A DNA stretch of 64,000 nt from an uncultured Oscillospiraceae bacterium (lineage in GTDB: Bacteria; Bacillota; Clostridia; Oscillospirales; Oscillospiraceae). The notes beneath the pieces were generated by a model. That model had not been told where the DNA came from. It was given only the letters and a program-made list of their open reading frames with translations, and searched no databases. The stretch covers positions 1 through 64,000 of the forward strand of contig CALXDP010000002.1 of the NCBI GenBank assembly GCA_944387095.1, written 5' to 3'. A program made the position numbers and the translations under genes. Below are positions 23,771-32,824 of the stretch, piece by piece; within the stretch, counting starts at the first letter, position 1; each line of letters begins with the position of its first letter.

Positions 23771-25069
23771 ATGGGGGGGCCTAAAATGGAGAGATCCCAT
23801 AAAATTTTGGCGCGCGGGGTGGAGTTGGCGGTCTGCCGGTCGGATCAGTTCAAGACCGGACTGCTCGGCGTCACCCTGGCTGTCCCGCTGCAACAGCAGA
23901 CGGCCACAGCCAACGCCCTGACGCCCGATGTGCTGTACCGGGGCAGCCGGAACTATCCGGATATGGAGTGTTTGTCGGCGGCCACTGACCAGCTGTACGG
24001 CGCGGCCCTGGGCCCCGCGGTGCGTCAGCGGGGGGAGAGCCAGTGCGTCAGCTTTCTGTGCAGCTTCATTGACGACCGGTATGCCCTGGACGGCATGGCC
24101 CTGCTGGAGCCCGCCGCCCGGCTGGTGGGCGAGGTGCTGCTGGACCCGGTAACCGAGCATGGCGTGTTCCGGCGGGACTATGTGAGCGGGGAAGGGGCCA
24201 ATCTGGCCGATGAGATCAATGCCCGGGTGAATGACAAGCGGGGCTGGTCTATCTACCGCCTGACCCAGGAGATGTGCGCCGGAGAGGCCTATGCCCTGGA
24301 CAAGCTGGGGGATGCGGATGAGGCAGTGGGGATGGAGCCGGAAACGCTGTGGAGCCGCTATCAGCAGCTGTTGGAGCGCTCCAGAGTAATCTTTTACTAT
24401 GGCGGCAGTGCCAGCCCGGACCGGGTGGAGGAGGCGGTGCTGCAGTCCTTTCAGCCGCTGCTTCACGACAGGCAGGTTCAGCTGTCCTGCCAGGTGGTGG
24501 CCGAGCCGGATCATCCGGTACGCCGGGTAACCGAGGAGATGGACGTGACCCAGGGCAAGCTGGCCATGGGGTTTCGCACCGGCGGGGTGACCATGGGGAC
24601 GGAGCTCTATCCCGCCCTGCTGGTGTGCAACGCGCTGTATGGTGGAACGGCCCACTCCAAACTGTTTCAGAATGTCCGGGAAAAGCTGAGCTTGTGCTAC
24701 TTTGCCTCTTCCATGCTGGACACCATCAAGGGATTGATGGTGGTGTCCTCCGGGGTGGAGTTCGCCGATTTTGACCGGGCGGAGCAGGCCATTCTGGATC
24801 AGCTGGAGGCGGTGCGCCGTGGGGAGTTCACGGCCGGGGAGCATACCGCCGCGGTGCGGGCTGTGGTCAACAACTTGGTCAGCCGCCGGGACAGCCAGGG
24901 GCAGATGGAGGACGACTGCGTGACACAGCTGCTCTCCCGGGGAGAGTGGACGGCCCCGGAAGCGCTGGCAGAGGCGGTGGAGCGGGTGACACCCCAGCAG
25001 GTGGCCCAGGCAGCTGGGATGATCCGGCTGGATACGGTGTACCGCTTGACGGGAAAGGAGGGCCAGTGA
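23771..25069 (+). CDS. ymfF: M16-family peptidase-like protein YmfF
   Basis: 432 residues (or 427 if the ATG at 23786 is used). It has the two-lobe fold of M16 peptidases but lacks the HXXEH zinc motif, as expected of the non-catalytic partner. The C-terminal half has the typical GKLAMGFRTG and YPALLVCNALYGGTAHSKLF motifs. In Bacillus the YmfF/YmfH pair (annotated YfmF/YfmH in NCBI) is associated with the 5-aminopentanol modification of elongation factor P; efp itself is not in this window. The stop is 1 nt before the ymfH start. Confidence 0.88.
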   Translation: MGGPKMERSHKILARGVELAVCRSDQFKTGLLGVTLAVPLQQQTATANALTPDVLYRGSRNYPDMECLSAATDQLYGAALGPAVRQRGESQCVSFLCSFIDDRYALDGMALLEPAARLVGEVLLDPVTEHGVFRRDYVSGEGANLADEINARVNDKRGWSIYRLTQEMCAGEAYALDKLGDADEAVGMEPETLWSRYQQLLERSRVIFYYGGSASPDRVEEAVLQSFQPLLHDRQVQLSCQVVAEPDHPVRRVTEEMDVTQGKLAMGFRTGGVTMGTELYPALLVCNALYGGTAHSKLFQNVREKLSLCYFASSMLDTIKGLMVVSSGVEFADFDRAEQAILDQLEAVRRGEFTAGEHTAAVRAVVNNLVSRRDSQGQMEDDCVTQLLSRGEWTAPEALAEAVERVTPQQVAQAAGMIRLDTVYRLTGKEGQ

Positions 25070-25070
25070 T

Positions 25071-26357
25071 ATGCAGCCAATGGATTATGCCACCCTGCGG
25101 GAGAGGGTATACGCCGGTAAGCTGCCCAACGGCTTGCAGGTGATGGTGCTTCACCGCCCGGAATACAGCAGGCAGTTTGCCTTTTTTGCCACCCGGTACG
25201 GGGGAATGGACCTGCGCTTCCGGGGGGAGGACGGAGGCGGCTGGGTGGATACGCCCGCAGGGATCGCCCACTTCCTGGAACACAAGATGTTTGACACCGA
25301 GGATGGGAAAGCGCTGGAGATTTTGGCGGCCAACGGCGCGGTGGATAATGCCTTTACCGCCTCCCACATCACTGGCTATTATTTTGAGGGGACCCGCGGA
25401 TTTGAGGAAAACCTGCGTACCCTGCTGAGTTTCGTATCGGTGCCCTACTTCACCCAGGAGAGCGTGGCCAAGGAGCAGGGGATCATCACCCAGGAGATCC
25501 GCATGTGTGAGGATGACCCGGAGAACGCGGTATATTACCAGCTGTTGGAGTCCATGTATGCCCACAATCCCATCAAAACACAGGTGGTGGGCACGGTGGA
25601 GTCCATCGCGGGGCTGACCCCCGAGCTTCTTTACCAGTGCCACGGGGCCTTTTACCGCCCTGGGAATATGGTGCTGTGCGTGGCCGGCAATGTGGATCCG
25701 GACCGGGTGGCTGCCATTGCCGAAGATGTCCTGCCCAAGGGCTTTTCTTCCGCGGTCCAGGTGGACCTGGGGCAGCCGGAGCCTCCCGGAGCGGTGCGCG
25801 CCTACGCCCAGCGGAAGATGCCGGTGGCAGCGCCCCTGTTTGAACTGGGATTTAAGGGGGAGCCGGCCCCGGAAGGGGGCAGGCTCCGCCAGGAGCTGGT
25901 GGCCCAGCTGGCCTGTGACGTGCTGTTTGGTCCCTCGGCCCCCCTGTACCGGCGGCTGTATGAGCAGGGGCTGATCAACGGCTCCTTCGACTGCTATTAT
26001 AGCACTGCGCCGGGTTGCGCCCACATCATGGCGGGAGGAGAGAGCCGGGACCCCCGCCAGGTGTTGGACGAGGTGCTGAAGGAGGCCCGGCGGTTGGTCG
26101 GGGAAGGAGTAGACGGTCCGCTGTGGGATCGGCTGAAGCGGGCGGCCTACGGCGGTATGGTGCGCCGGCTCAACTCCCTGGAGAGCATTTGCATCGACTT
26201 GGCCCAGGCCTATTTTGACGGGGACGACTACCTGCGTTTCCCAGAGTTGTTCCAGAGCATCGAGCGGGAGGATGTTCAGCGGCTGCTGGAGTGCTGGTGT
26301 ACCCAGCAGCGGTCCAGCCTGTCGGTTATTACGCCCGTGGACGGCACAGTGGAATAA
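25071..26357 (+). CDS. ymfH: M16-family metallopeptidase YmfH
   Basis: 428 residues. The zinc-binding HXXEH is HFLEH at residues 67-71, with the third ligand Glu in EQGIITQEIRM near residue 142, so this is the active subunit of the M16 pair. The downstream YRPGNMVLCVAGN is also typical. It is expected to work with YmfF as a heterodimer. The stop is 19 nt before the lgt start. Confidence 0.9.
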   Translation: MQPMDYATLRERVYAGKLPNGLQVMVLHRPEYSRQFAFFATRYGGMDLRFRGEDGGGWVDTPAGIAHFLEHKMFDTEDGKALEILAANGAVDNAFTASHITGYYFEGTRGFEENLRTLLSFVSVPYFTQESVAKEQGIITQEIRMCEDDPENAVYYQLLESMYAHNPIKTQVVGTVESIAGLTPELLYQCHGAFYRPGNMVLCVAGNVDPDRVAAIAEDVLPKGFSSAVQVDLGQPEPPGAVRAYAQRKMPVAAPLFELGFKGEPAPEGGRLRQELVAQLACDVLFGPSAPLYRRLYEQGLINGSFDCYYSTAPGCAHIMAGGESRDPRQVLDEVLKEARRLVGEGVDGPLWDRLKRAAYGGMVRRLNSLESICIDLAQAYFDGDDYLRFPELFQSIEREDVQRLLECWCTQQRSSLSVITPVDGTVE

Positions 26358-26376
26358 AGAGAAAGAAGGCGAGAGC

Positions 26377-27414
26377 ATGACCAATGTTGTGACTTTTCCC
26401 GGCCTTGGCCTGGAGTTTGAACTCAACCGCGTGGCGTTTACCCTGTTCGGAAGGGAGATCTACTGGTACGGGATCATCATCGCCTGCGGCTTTTTGCTGG
26501 CGGTGCTGTTCTGCTATCACTGGGCCTATCGGTTCGGCGTGGACCGGGAAAAGCTGATGGATATGCTGTTTTTCGCCGTGCCCGCCTGTATCATCGGCGC
26601 CCGGGTTTATTATGTGATCTTCAATCCGTCCATCTGCTTCAATCCGGACGGCTCCTTCAGCCTGTACAACACCATTGCCATCTGGGATGGCGGGCTGGCC
26701 ATCTATGGGGCCATCATCATGGCGGTGGTCACGGTGGCCGTTTACTGTAAGGTGCGGCGGCAGTCCTTCTGGGACTACGCGGACATCGGCTGCTACGGCG
26801 TGATTATCGGGCAGATGATCGGCCGGTGGGGCAACTTCATGAACGTGGAGGCCTTCGGCGGGGTCACCGACCTACCCTGGCGCATGTGCTCCCAGTCCAT
26901 TGCCGACTACCTGTGGAACCACGGATATGCGGATGCGGAGATCTACCAGCAGGTGTTGGACGGCACCCTGGGGGTGCATCCCACCTTTCTCTACGAGTCC
27001 CTATGGAACCTATTGGGGCTGATCCTGCTCATCCTGCTGGCCAAAAAGGGACGGAAGTTCAGCGGCCAGATCTTCCTGTGCTACGTGATCTGGTACGGGG
27101 TGGGCCGCACGGTCATCGAGGGGCTGCGCACCGACAGCCTGTATTTCTTCGGCACCGCCCTGCGCACCTCCCAGCTGGTGGGCATCCTGTCCGCCGCCAC
27201 GGCTCTGGTACTGCTCATCGTCCGGGCGAAGACCGCTGGCCCGGTGACGCCGCCCCTGCCCAGGCCGGGGACGGAAGGGGCCTTGGCCGCCCCGGTTCAG
27301 CCGGAGCAGGGGGAGGCGGCCACGCTGGGGGACGAAGCGGAGGACGCCACCCCGCAGGACAACTCGGCGCAGCCGGACGATACGCAGGAGGACCCGCCTC
27401 ATGACGAAGGCTGA
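26377..27414 (+). CDS. lgt: prolipoprotein diacylglyceryl transferase
   Basis: 345 residues from the ATG at 26377 (GAAAGAAGGCGAG upstream); longer upstream frame is ymfH antiphase. It is a multi-pass membrane enzyme that moves diacylglycerol from phosphatidylglycerol to the lipobox Cys of prelipoproteins. The signature GRWGNFMNVEAFG is complete, as are YGIIIACGF, WDGGLAIYGA and the C-terminal GRTVIEGLRTDSLYF. After the last membrane helix there is an extra tail of about 65 residues rich in Pro, Ala, Glu, Gln and Asp (PVTPPLPRPGTEGALAAPVQ onward) that ordinary Lgt lacks; it should lie in the cytoplasm. Confidence 0.95.
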   Translation: MTNVVTFPGLGLEFELNRVAFTLFGREIYWYGIIIACGFLLAVLFCYHWAYRFGVDREKLMDMLFFAVPACIIGARVYYVIFNPSICFNPDGSFSLYNTIAIWDGGLAIYGAIIMAVVTVAVYCKVRRQSFWDYADIGCYGVIIGQMIGRWGNFMNVEAFGGVTDLPWRMCSQSIADYLWNHGYADAEIYQQVLDGTLGVHPTFLYESLWNLLGLILLILLAKKGRKFSGQIFLCYVIWYGVGRTVIEGLRTDSLYFFGTALRTSQLVGILSAATALVLLIVRAKTAGPVTPPLPRPGTEGALAAPVQPEQGEAATLGDEAEDATPQDNSAQPDDTQEDPPHDEG

Positions 27415-27784
27415 CGGTCCCCTGACCCCGGAGGCCCGGGACGCCCTCCGGGCCCAGGCGGAGGGGTGCCACCGCCGGCCCGGCCTGGCGGTGATCTGCC
27501 TGGGGGTCCTCCCCAACTGGGTGGGGGAGGACTGCGCCGCCTGCGGGATCTACTGCGAGCGGTACACCCTCCCCCTAGGCATGGGGTTGACCGACCTGCG
27601 GGACCTGGTGGAGGAGCTGAACCTCCGGACGGATCTGGACGGCATCCTGATCTGGCCCGCCCGGCCGGAGGGCTGGGACAGCCAGGGGCTTTCCGGTGTG
27701 GTCAGCCCGGACAAGCAGGCGGACGCGCCCACCTGGGCCGAGACCCTGGAGCTTACCATCGCAAGGGTGGAGAAACGGGCATAG
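27401..27784 (+). CDS. stand-alone FolD catalytic-domain-like protein, active site degenerate
   Basis: 127 residues, overlapping the lgt end by 14 nt in another frame. PGLAVICLGVLPN and TDLDGILIWPARP align by eye with the N-terminal catalytic domain of FolD (methylene-THF dehydrogenase/cyclohydrolase: PGLAVVLVG..., VDGILVQLPLP). The NAD(P)-binding domain is absent. The catalytic Tyr-xxx-Lys pair becomes Trp40-xxx-Asp44, and the Gln of the VQLP motif becomes Trp85. It is therefore probably a folate-binding or purely structural relative rather than an enzyme. The family call is my alignment, not a search. Confidence 0.55.
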   Translation: MTKADGPLTPEARDALRAQAEGCHRRPGLAVICLGVLPNWVGEDCAACGIYCERYTLPLGMGLTDLRDLVEELNLRTDLDGILIWPARPEGWDSQGLSGVVSPDKQADAPTWAETLELTIARVEKRA

Positions 27785-27792
27785 AAAAAAGC

Positions 27793-27822
27793 ACAGCCGC
27801 GAGCAGCTCTGCCCGCGGCTGT
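27793..27822. terminator. convergent terminator between the FolD-like gene and nth
   Basis: 9-bp stem (27793-27801 and 27814-27822), 12-nt loop. On the minus strand it is followed by GCTTTTTTC, a good terminator for nth; on the plus strand the tail is weaker (TTGCATTGTC). Confidence 0.75.
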
Positions 27823-27835
27823 TTGCATTGTCTGC

Positions 27836-28501
27836 TTATATTTTTGCCTTTTCCGATCTCTTAAACTCCGTCTTGGCGTACTTGCACCAGGGGGTCAGGG
27901 GACACTCCCCGCACTTGGCGGTGCGGGCGGTGCACACCGCCCGGCCGTGGAGCACCAGCCGGTGACAGAAATTGTTGGACTCCTCGGGGGGGAGGACCTT
28001 GCGCAGCTGCTCCTCCACCTTGCCTGGATCCTTGGTGCCGTCGGTGAGACCCAGCCGCCCGGCGATGCGGATGCAGTGGGTGTCCGCCACCACCACGCCG
28101 GGAGTGTTGTACACGTCTCCCAAGATCAGGTTGGCGGTTTTCCGGCCCACCCCGGGCAGCTTCAGCAGCTCCTCCATGGTGCCGGGCACCTTGCCGCCGT
28201 AGTCCCGCAGCAGCATCTGGGCGCACAGCACGATGTCCTTGCTCTTGGCCCGGAAAAAGCCGCAGGAGTGGATGTACCGGCCAACCTCCTCCATGTCGGC
28301 CTCCGCGAAGGCCTGTAGGGTGGGATAGCGTTGGTACAGGGCGGGGGTGACTTGATTCACCCGCTCGTCGGTGCACTGGGCGGACAGGCGCACGGCGAAA
28401 AGCAGCTCATAGTCCTTGTCGTATTCCAAAGAGCAGAGAGAGTCGGGATAGAGCGCCTTCAGGGCGTCTACCGCCGATCTGACGTCGGCTTTTTTCATCA
28501 T
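27836..28501 (-). CDS. nth: endonuclease III
   Basis: About 221 residues. Three consecutive ATGs (28504, 28501, 28498) follow AGAGGTG; the middle one has the best spacing and was chosen. It is a base-excision-repair DNA glycosylase/AP lyase for oxidised pyrimidines. The helix-hairpin-helix LPGVGRKTANLILG carries the catalytic Lys, and VVADTHCIRIAGRLG carries the catalytic Asp. A C-terminal Cys-x6-Cys-x2-Cys-x5-Cys (CTARTAKCGECPLTPWC) binds the 4Fe-4S cluster. It is divergent from glyA. Confidence 0.95.
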   Translation of the reverse strand: MMKKADVRSAVDALKALYPDSLCSLEYDKDYELLFAVRLSAQCTDERVNQVTPALYQRYPTLQAFAEADMEEVGRYIHSCGFFRAKSKDIVLCAQMLLRDYGGKVPGTMEELLKLPGVGRKTANLILGDVYNTPGVVVADTHCIRIAGRLGLTDGTKDPGKVEEQLRKVLPPEESNNFCHRLVLHGRAVCTARTAKCGECPLTPWCKYAKTEFKRSEKAKI

Positions 28502-28572
28502 CATGTTCACCTCTTTGACAAGGATAACACAAAACTGGCAGGAAATAAAGAAGGTTTTTTCAGGAATGACAG

Positions 28573-28601
28573 TTGTGTCTGAGCAGAAAACACGGTATAA
28601 T
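28573..28601 (+). promoter_or_regulatory. promoter of glyA
   Basis: TTGTGT, 17-nt spacer and perfect TATAAT (28596-28601), 41 nt upstream of the glyA ATG. Confidence 0.65.
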
Positions 28602-28641
28602 GGACGACAGATCACCCATAAAGAAAGGTGGAGGAGTTCCT

Positions 28642-29892
28642 ATGGTTTTAGAGTATATGGATTTTGTGGAGAAGTTCGATCCCCAGGTGGGTGCGGCCAT
28701 CCGGGCGGAATATCAGCGTCAGTGCGACAACATTGAGCTGATCGCCTCGGAAAACATCGTGTCTGATGTGGTGCTGGCCGCGGCGGGCAGTGTACTCACC
28801 AATAAGTATGCCGAGGGCTATCCCGGCAAACGGTACTACGGCGGCTGCCAGTGCGTGGACGTGGTGGAGAATCTGGCCATTGACCGGGCCTGCCAGCTGT
28901 TCGGGGCAAAATTTGCCAATGTGCAGCCCCACTCCGGGGCTCAGGCCAACTATGCCGTCTATATGGCCCTGTGCCAGCCGGGGGACACGGTGCTGGGCAT
29001 GAACCTGGATCACGGCGGCCACCTGACCCACGGCAGCCCAGTGAACTTCTCCGGGCTGCAGTTCAAGATGGCAGCCTACGGCGTGGACGAGGCCACCGGG
29101 TGGATTGACTACAATGAGCTGGAGCGGGTGGCCAAGCAGAGCAAACCCAAAATGATCATCGCCGGGGCCTCCGCCTACCCCCGCATCATTGATTTCAAGC
29201 GCTTCCGGGAGATCGCCGATCAGGTGGGCGCCTATCTGTGGGTGGACATGGCCCACATCGCCGGATTGGTGGCTGCGGGGCTGCACCCCTCGCCCATGCC
29301 CTATGCCCATGTGGTGTCCACCACCACCCACAAGACCCTCCGGGGTCCCCGGGGGGGCATGCTGCTCACCAACGACGAGGAGTTGGCCAAAAAGCTCAAC
29401 TCCGCCATCTTCCCCGGCTCCCAGGGCGGCCCGCTGATGCACATCATCGCCGCCAAGGCGGTGGCCCTGGGTGAGGCCCTCAAGCCTGAGTTCAAGACCT
29501 ACCAGGAGCAGGTGGTGAAGAACTCTGTCGCCCTGGCCAACGGCCTGGTGAACCGGGGGATGAAGCTGGTGTCCGGCGGCACGGACAACCACCTGGCCCT
29601 GGTGGACCTGCGGGACATGGGGGAGCTCACCGGCAAGGAGCTGGAGCGCCGGCTGGACGAGGTGCGCATCACCGTAAACAAGAACAAGGTGCCCGGCGAT
29701 CCCCGTTCCCCCTTCCAGACCAGCGGCATCCGGGTGGGCAGCCCCGCCGTCACCAGCCGCGGATTTATGGAGGAGGATATGGATCGGGTGGCGGAGTATA
29801 TCGCCCTGGCCGCCACCGACTTTGAGGCCAATAAGGACAAGATCCTGGCCGGGGTGACCCAGCTCACCGCAGCCCACCCCATCTACCGGTGA
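28642..29892 (+). CDS. glyA: serine hydroxymethyltransferase
   Basis: 416 residues from the ATG at 28642, after GGTGGAGGAG; the longer frame upstream spans the promoter. It is a PLP enzyme interconverting serine plus THF with glycine and methylene-[28 protein letters not shown], and the PLP-lysine motif [16 protein letters not shown] (around residue 230) are intact. It has its own promoter and terminator. Confidence 0.97.
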   Translation: MVLEYMDFVEKFDPQVGAAIRAEYQRQCDNIELIASENIVSDVVLAAAGSVLTNKYAEGYPGKRYYGGCQCVDVVENLAIDRACQLFGAKFANVQPHSGAQANYAVYMALCQPGDTVLGMNLDHGGHLTHGSPVNFSGLQFKMAAYGVDEATGWIDYNELERVAKQSKPKMIIAGASAYPRIIDFKRFREIADQVGAYLWVDMAHIAGLVAAGLHPSPMPYAHVVSTTTHKTLRGPRGGMLLTNDEELAKKLNSAIFPGSQGGPLMHIIAAKAVALGEALKPEFKTYQEQVVKNSVALANGLVNRGMKLVSGGTDNHLALVDLRDMGELTGKELERRLDEVRITVNKNKVPGDPRSPFQTSGIRVGSPAVTSRGFMEEDMDRVAEYIALAATDFEANKDKILAGVTQLTAAHPIYR

Positions 29893-29915
29893 GCTTTTGA
29901 CCAAGAGAACCATGA

Positions 29916-29953
29916 AGTACCCCCTCCGGCCACACTGGGCCGGAGGGGGTACT
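29916..29953. terminator. bidirectional hairpin terminator between glyA and the amidohydrolase
   Basis: Perfect 16-bp stem (29916-29931 and 29938-29953) with a 6-nt loop between two convergent genes. The T-tracts are short (TGTTTC) on the plus strand. Confidence 0.75.
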
Positions 29954-29958
29954 CTGTT

Positions 29959-31101
29959 TCAGATCACTTTTTGGCCGTTGAGGATGACACCCAGTACATG
30001 GGTGCTGCTCACCATGGGGTCGCCGTCGCACAGCACCACATCGGCGTCCTTGCCCACTTCCAGGGAGCCCACCCGTTGTGCGATGCCCAGATGTCTGGCG
30101 GGGTTGATGGTGATGGCCTGAAGGGCTTGGAAGGGATCCATGCCCGCCTTTACCGCCAGTCCGGCACACAGGGGCAGGTACTGCTGGGGGATGACAGGTG
30201 CGTCGGTGACGATGCTCACCTGGCAGCCTGCCCGGGCCAATACGCCGGGGGTGTCAAAGGTTTTGTTGGCCAGTTCGATCTTGCTGGCGTTGGTGAGGGT
30301 GGGACCCACCGCCACTGGAAAACCGGAGCGGGCCACAATGTCCGGGATCAAATGTCCCTCGGTGCAGTGCTCCAAGGTCATCTTGACCCCAAACTCTTTG
30401 GCGATGCGGATGGCGGTACAGATGTCGTCCGCCCGGTGCGCGTGGGCCTTCAGAGGCAGCTTACCCTGGAGCACCGGAATCAGGGCCTCCAACTTCATGT
30501 CAAAAGCGGGCCTTTTCATGGGATCATCCCCGGCGGCCTCCTTCCGGGCCAGGTAGTCTCTGGCCTTAAAGAGCATCTCCCGCAGCTTGGCGGCGGTGGT
30601 CATCCGGGCAGAATCCCCTTTGTCCCGGTAGCACCGCTTGGGGTTTTCGCCGAAGGCACACTTCATGGCTACCTCTGCTTTGACCACCATGTCATCCACG
30701 CACGCGCCCCAGGTCTTGACGGCCAGAAAGGTGCCGCCCAGCACATTGGCGCTGCCTGGGCCAACCCCCGCGGTGGTGACCCCGCCCTGCAGGGCCATGG
30801 GGATGGCCTTATCCTGGGGATTGAAGCTGTCGATGCCCCGGAGATGGGCGGCCACAATGTCCCCCATCTCGTTATAATCCCAGCCCTCATAGCCCATGCC
30901 GTAGTTGTCCAGCCCCAGATGGCTGTGGGCGTCGATGAAACCGGGGTAGACGCGCAGGCCGGCGGCGTCAATGACCTCCTCTCCATCGGCGGGGGTGAAC
31001 CGGGGCCCCACGGAGCGCAACCTTCCGTCCTGGATGGAAAGATCCCCCTCATAGGGGATCGGGGTGATGCCGTCAAAGATCAGCGCGTTTTGAATGAGCA
31101 T
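29959..31101 (-). CDS. amidohydrolase (imidazolonepropionase-like)
   Basis: 380 residues. The composite beta sandwich and TIM-barrel fold is indicated by VYPGFIDAHSHLG (metal ligands His59 and His61), KAHAHRADDI, TLEHCTEGHLIPD, IVTDAPVIP and the C-terminal GSLEVGKDADVVLCDGDP. This is the metal-dependent amidohydrolase superfamily near imidazolonepropionase and prolidase-like enzymes. No histidine-utilisation genes adjoin it, so hutI is not claimed and the substrate is unknown. It is monocistronic with a near-consensus promoter. Confidence 0.88.
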   Translation of the reverse strand: MLIQNALIFDGITPIPYEGDLSIQDGRLRSVGPRFTPADGEEVIDAAGLRVYPGFIDAHSHLGLDNYGMGYEGWDYNEMGDIVAAHLRGIDSFNPQDKAIPMALQGGVTTAGVGPGSANVLGGTFLAVKTWGACVDDMVVKAEVAMKCAFGENPKRCYRDKGDSARMTTAAKLREMLFKARDYLARKEAAGDDPMKRPAFDMKLEALIPVLQGKLPLKAHAHRADDICTAIRIAKEFGVKMTLEHCTEGHLIPDIVARSGFPVAVGPTLTNASKIELANKTFDTPGVLARAGCQVSIVTDAPVIPQQYLPLCAGLAVKAGMDPFQALQAITINPARHLGIAQRVGSLEVGKDADVVLCDGDPMVSSTHVLGVILNGQKVI

Positions 31102-31155
31102 GGAAATCTCCCTCCGTTTTCAAGATCGGTTGTTTGATTTAATTTATCTGCTTAA

Positions 31156-31184
31156 AGTATAGTGCCGCTTTTTGTCGCTGTCAA
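31156..31184 (-). promoter_or_regulatory. near-consensus promoter of the amidohydrolase gene
   Basis: Minus strand: perfect TTGACA (31184-31179), 17-nt spacer, TATACT (31161-31156). Confidence 0.75.
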
Positions 31185-31346
31185 GGCTGATGGTTGGGGG
31201 AAAGCGGGCGCATCCGCTTGCATGCGGGCAGGGGGTGTGCTAAAATGGAGCGGAACACGCAGTGCAGGCGCCGGCTCGGGAGGGACAGGCAGCTGCACGG
31301 CGGGAAAGGTGTGGCATTCGCATCGGAAAGAGGAGGCGCAGTCCAT

Positions 31347-32609
31347 ATGTATCAGCCCCTGGCGGACCGCATCCGCCCCCAGACGTTGGATGAGGTGGTG
31401 GGGCAGCGGCATATTCTGGGTGAGAACGGCCTGCTGCGCCGGGTCATTGAGAGCGGCAAGATCCCCAACATGGTGTTCTACGGCCCCTCAGGCACGGGCA
31501 AGACCACGGTGGCCAACATCATCGCCAACCGGTCTGGGCGGACGCTGCGGCGGCTCAACGCCACCACTGCCTCCCTGTCCGACGTGCGGGATATCATGGA
31601 CGAGGTGGGGACCCTGCTGGCCCCCAATGGGGTGCTGCTCTATTTGGATGAGATTCAGTATTTCAATAAAAAGCAACAGCAGTCCCTGCTGGAATTTATT
31701 GAGAACGGCAAGATCACCCTCATCGCCTCCACCACGGAGAATCCCTACTTTACCATCTTCAACGCCATTTTGTCCCGCTCCACCGTCTTTGAGTTCAAGG
31801 CGCTTACAGCGGAGGATATCCTGCCGGCAGTGGACCGGGGCCTTCGCCTGATGGGGGAGGAGCTGGGCGTAAAAGTGGAGTGCGAGGACGGCGTGCGGGA
31901 GAAACTGGCCGCCGCCAGCGGCGGCGATGTGCGCAAGGCCCTGAACGCCGTGGAGCTGCTGCTAAACGCCGGGCGGATTGACCAGGGGAGCGTCCACATC
32001 ACCCTAGAAGACGCGTCCGTGGTGGCTCAGCGGTCCGCCATGCGGTATGACCGGGACGGGGACGACCATTATGACATCGCCTCGGCGCTGATGAAGTCCC
32101 TGCGGGGATCCGATCCGGACGGGGCGCTGCACTATCTGGCCCGGCTTTTGGAGGCGGGGGATTTGATCACCGCCATCCGTCGGATCTTGTGCTCCGCCAG
32201 CGAGGACATCGGCCTGGCCTATCCCCAGGCGGCTGCCATCGTCAAGGCCTGCTGTGACAGCGCCCTCCAGCTGGGCCTGCCGGAGGCTAAGCTACCCCTG
32301 GCCCAGGCGGTGATCCTGCTGGCCACCGCGCCCAAGTCCAACAGCGTGGTCATGGCCATTGACCAGGCCATGGCCGATGTGCGGGCGGGCAAGACTGGTG
32401 ATTATCCCCGGCATCTGCAAAACGTCCACGCCGATGGGACTGGCTTTGAGCGGGAGCAGGGATATCTGTACCCCCACAACTATCCAAATCACTGGGTGCG
32501 CCAGCAGTATCTGCCCGATGAGATCAGCAATCGGACCTACTATGAATATGGACCCAATAAGAATGAACAGGCCGCCAAGGCCTACTGGGACAAAATCAAG
32601 AACAGCTGA
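31347..32609 (+). CDS. rarA: replication-associated recombination protein A (RarA/MgsA AAA+ ATPase)
   Basis: 420 residues. The start at 31347 was chosen because the family begins about MxxPLADRIRPxxLDEVVGQ and AGAGGAGG lies upstream; the longer frame reads through non-coding sequence. Walker A GPSGTGKTT is at residues 46-54, Walker B LLYLDEIQYF near 98, and sensor-1 IASTTENPYF near 127. The C-terminal tetramerisation domain (YPHNYPNHWVRQQYLPDE) is complete. RarA acts at stalled replication forks and single-stranded DNA ends. Confidence 0.95.
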   Translation: MYQPLADRIRPQTLDEVVGQRHILGENGLLRRVIESGKIPNMVFYGPSGTGKTTVANIIANRSGRTLRRLNATTASLSDVRDIMDEVGTLLAPNGVLLYLDEIQYFNKKQQQSLLEFIENGKITLIASTTENPYFTIFNAILSRSTVFEFKALTAEDILPAVDRGLRLMGEELGVKVECEDGVREKLAAASGGDVRKALNAVELLLNAGRIDQGSVHITLEDASVVAQRSAMRYDRDGDDHYDIASALMKSLRGSDPDGALHYLARLLEAGDLITAIRRILCSASEDIGLAYPQAAAIVKACCDSALQLGLPEAKLPLAQAVILLATAPKSNSVVMAIDQAMADVRAGKTGDYPRHLQNVHADGTGFEREQGYLYPHNYPNHWVRQQYLPDEISNRTYYEYGPNKNEQAAKAYWDKIKNS

Positions 32610-32623
32610 AAGGCGGTGGCGGT

Positions 32624-32824
32624 ATGCCCATGGATATCCGTGTGGGGGATGTGTTGGAGTTGAAGAAGCAGCACCCCTGCGGCAGCAAGGAGTGGACGGT
32701 ACTCCGGGTGGGGATGGACTTCAAGCTCAGGTGCGTGGGCTGCGGCCATGAGCTGATGATCCCCAGGAGCAAGGCGGAGAAATCCATCAAGAAAGTGAAA
32801 CGGGATGGAGGAGAGGCAGTATGA
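32624..32824 (+). CDS. DUF951 family protein
   Basis: 66 residues with a basic, cysteine-containing small fold: VGDVLELKKQHPCGSKEW, LRCVGCGHELMIPR. This matches the DUF951 (YyzM-like) family found in most Firmicutes; its function is unknown, and nucleic-acid binding is suspected from the PCG/CVGCGH motif. It overlaps hisC by 4 nt (ATGA). Confidence 0.85.
   Translation: MPMDIRVGDVLELKKQHPCGSKEWTVLRVGMDFKLRCVGCGHELMIPRSKAEKSIKKVKRDGGEAV

Noticed and set aside
29959..31101. assignment of the amidohydrolase as hutI
   Set aside because: The fold matches, but there are no hut neighbours and the substrate residues cannot be judged by eye.
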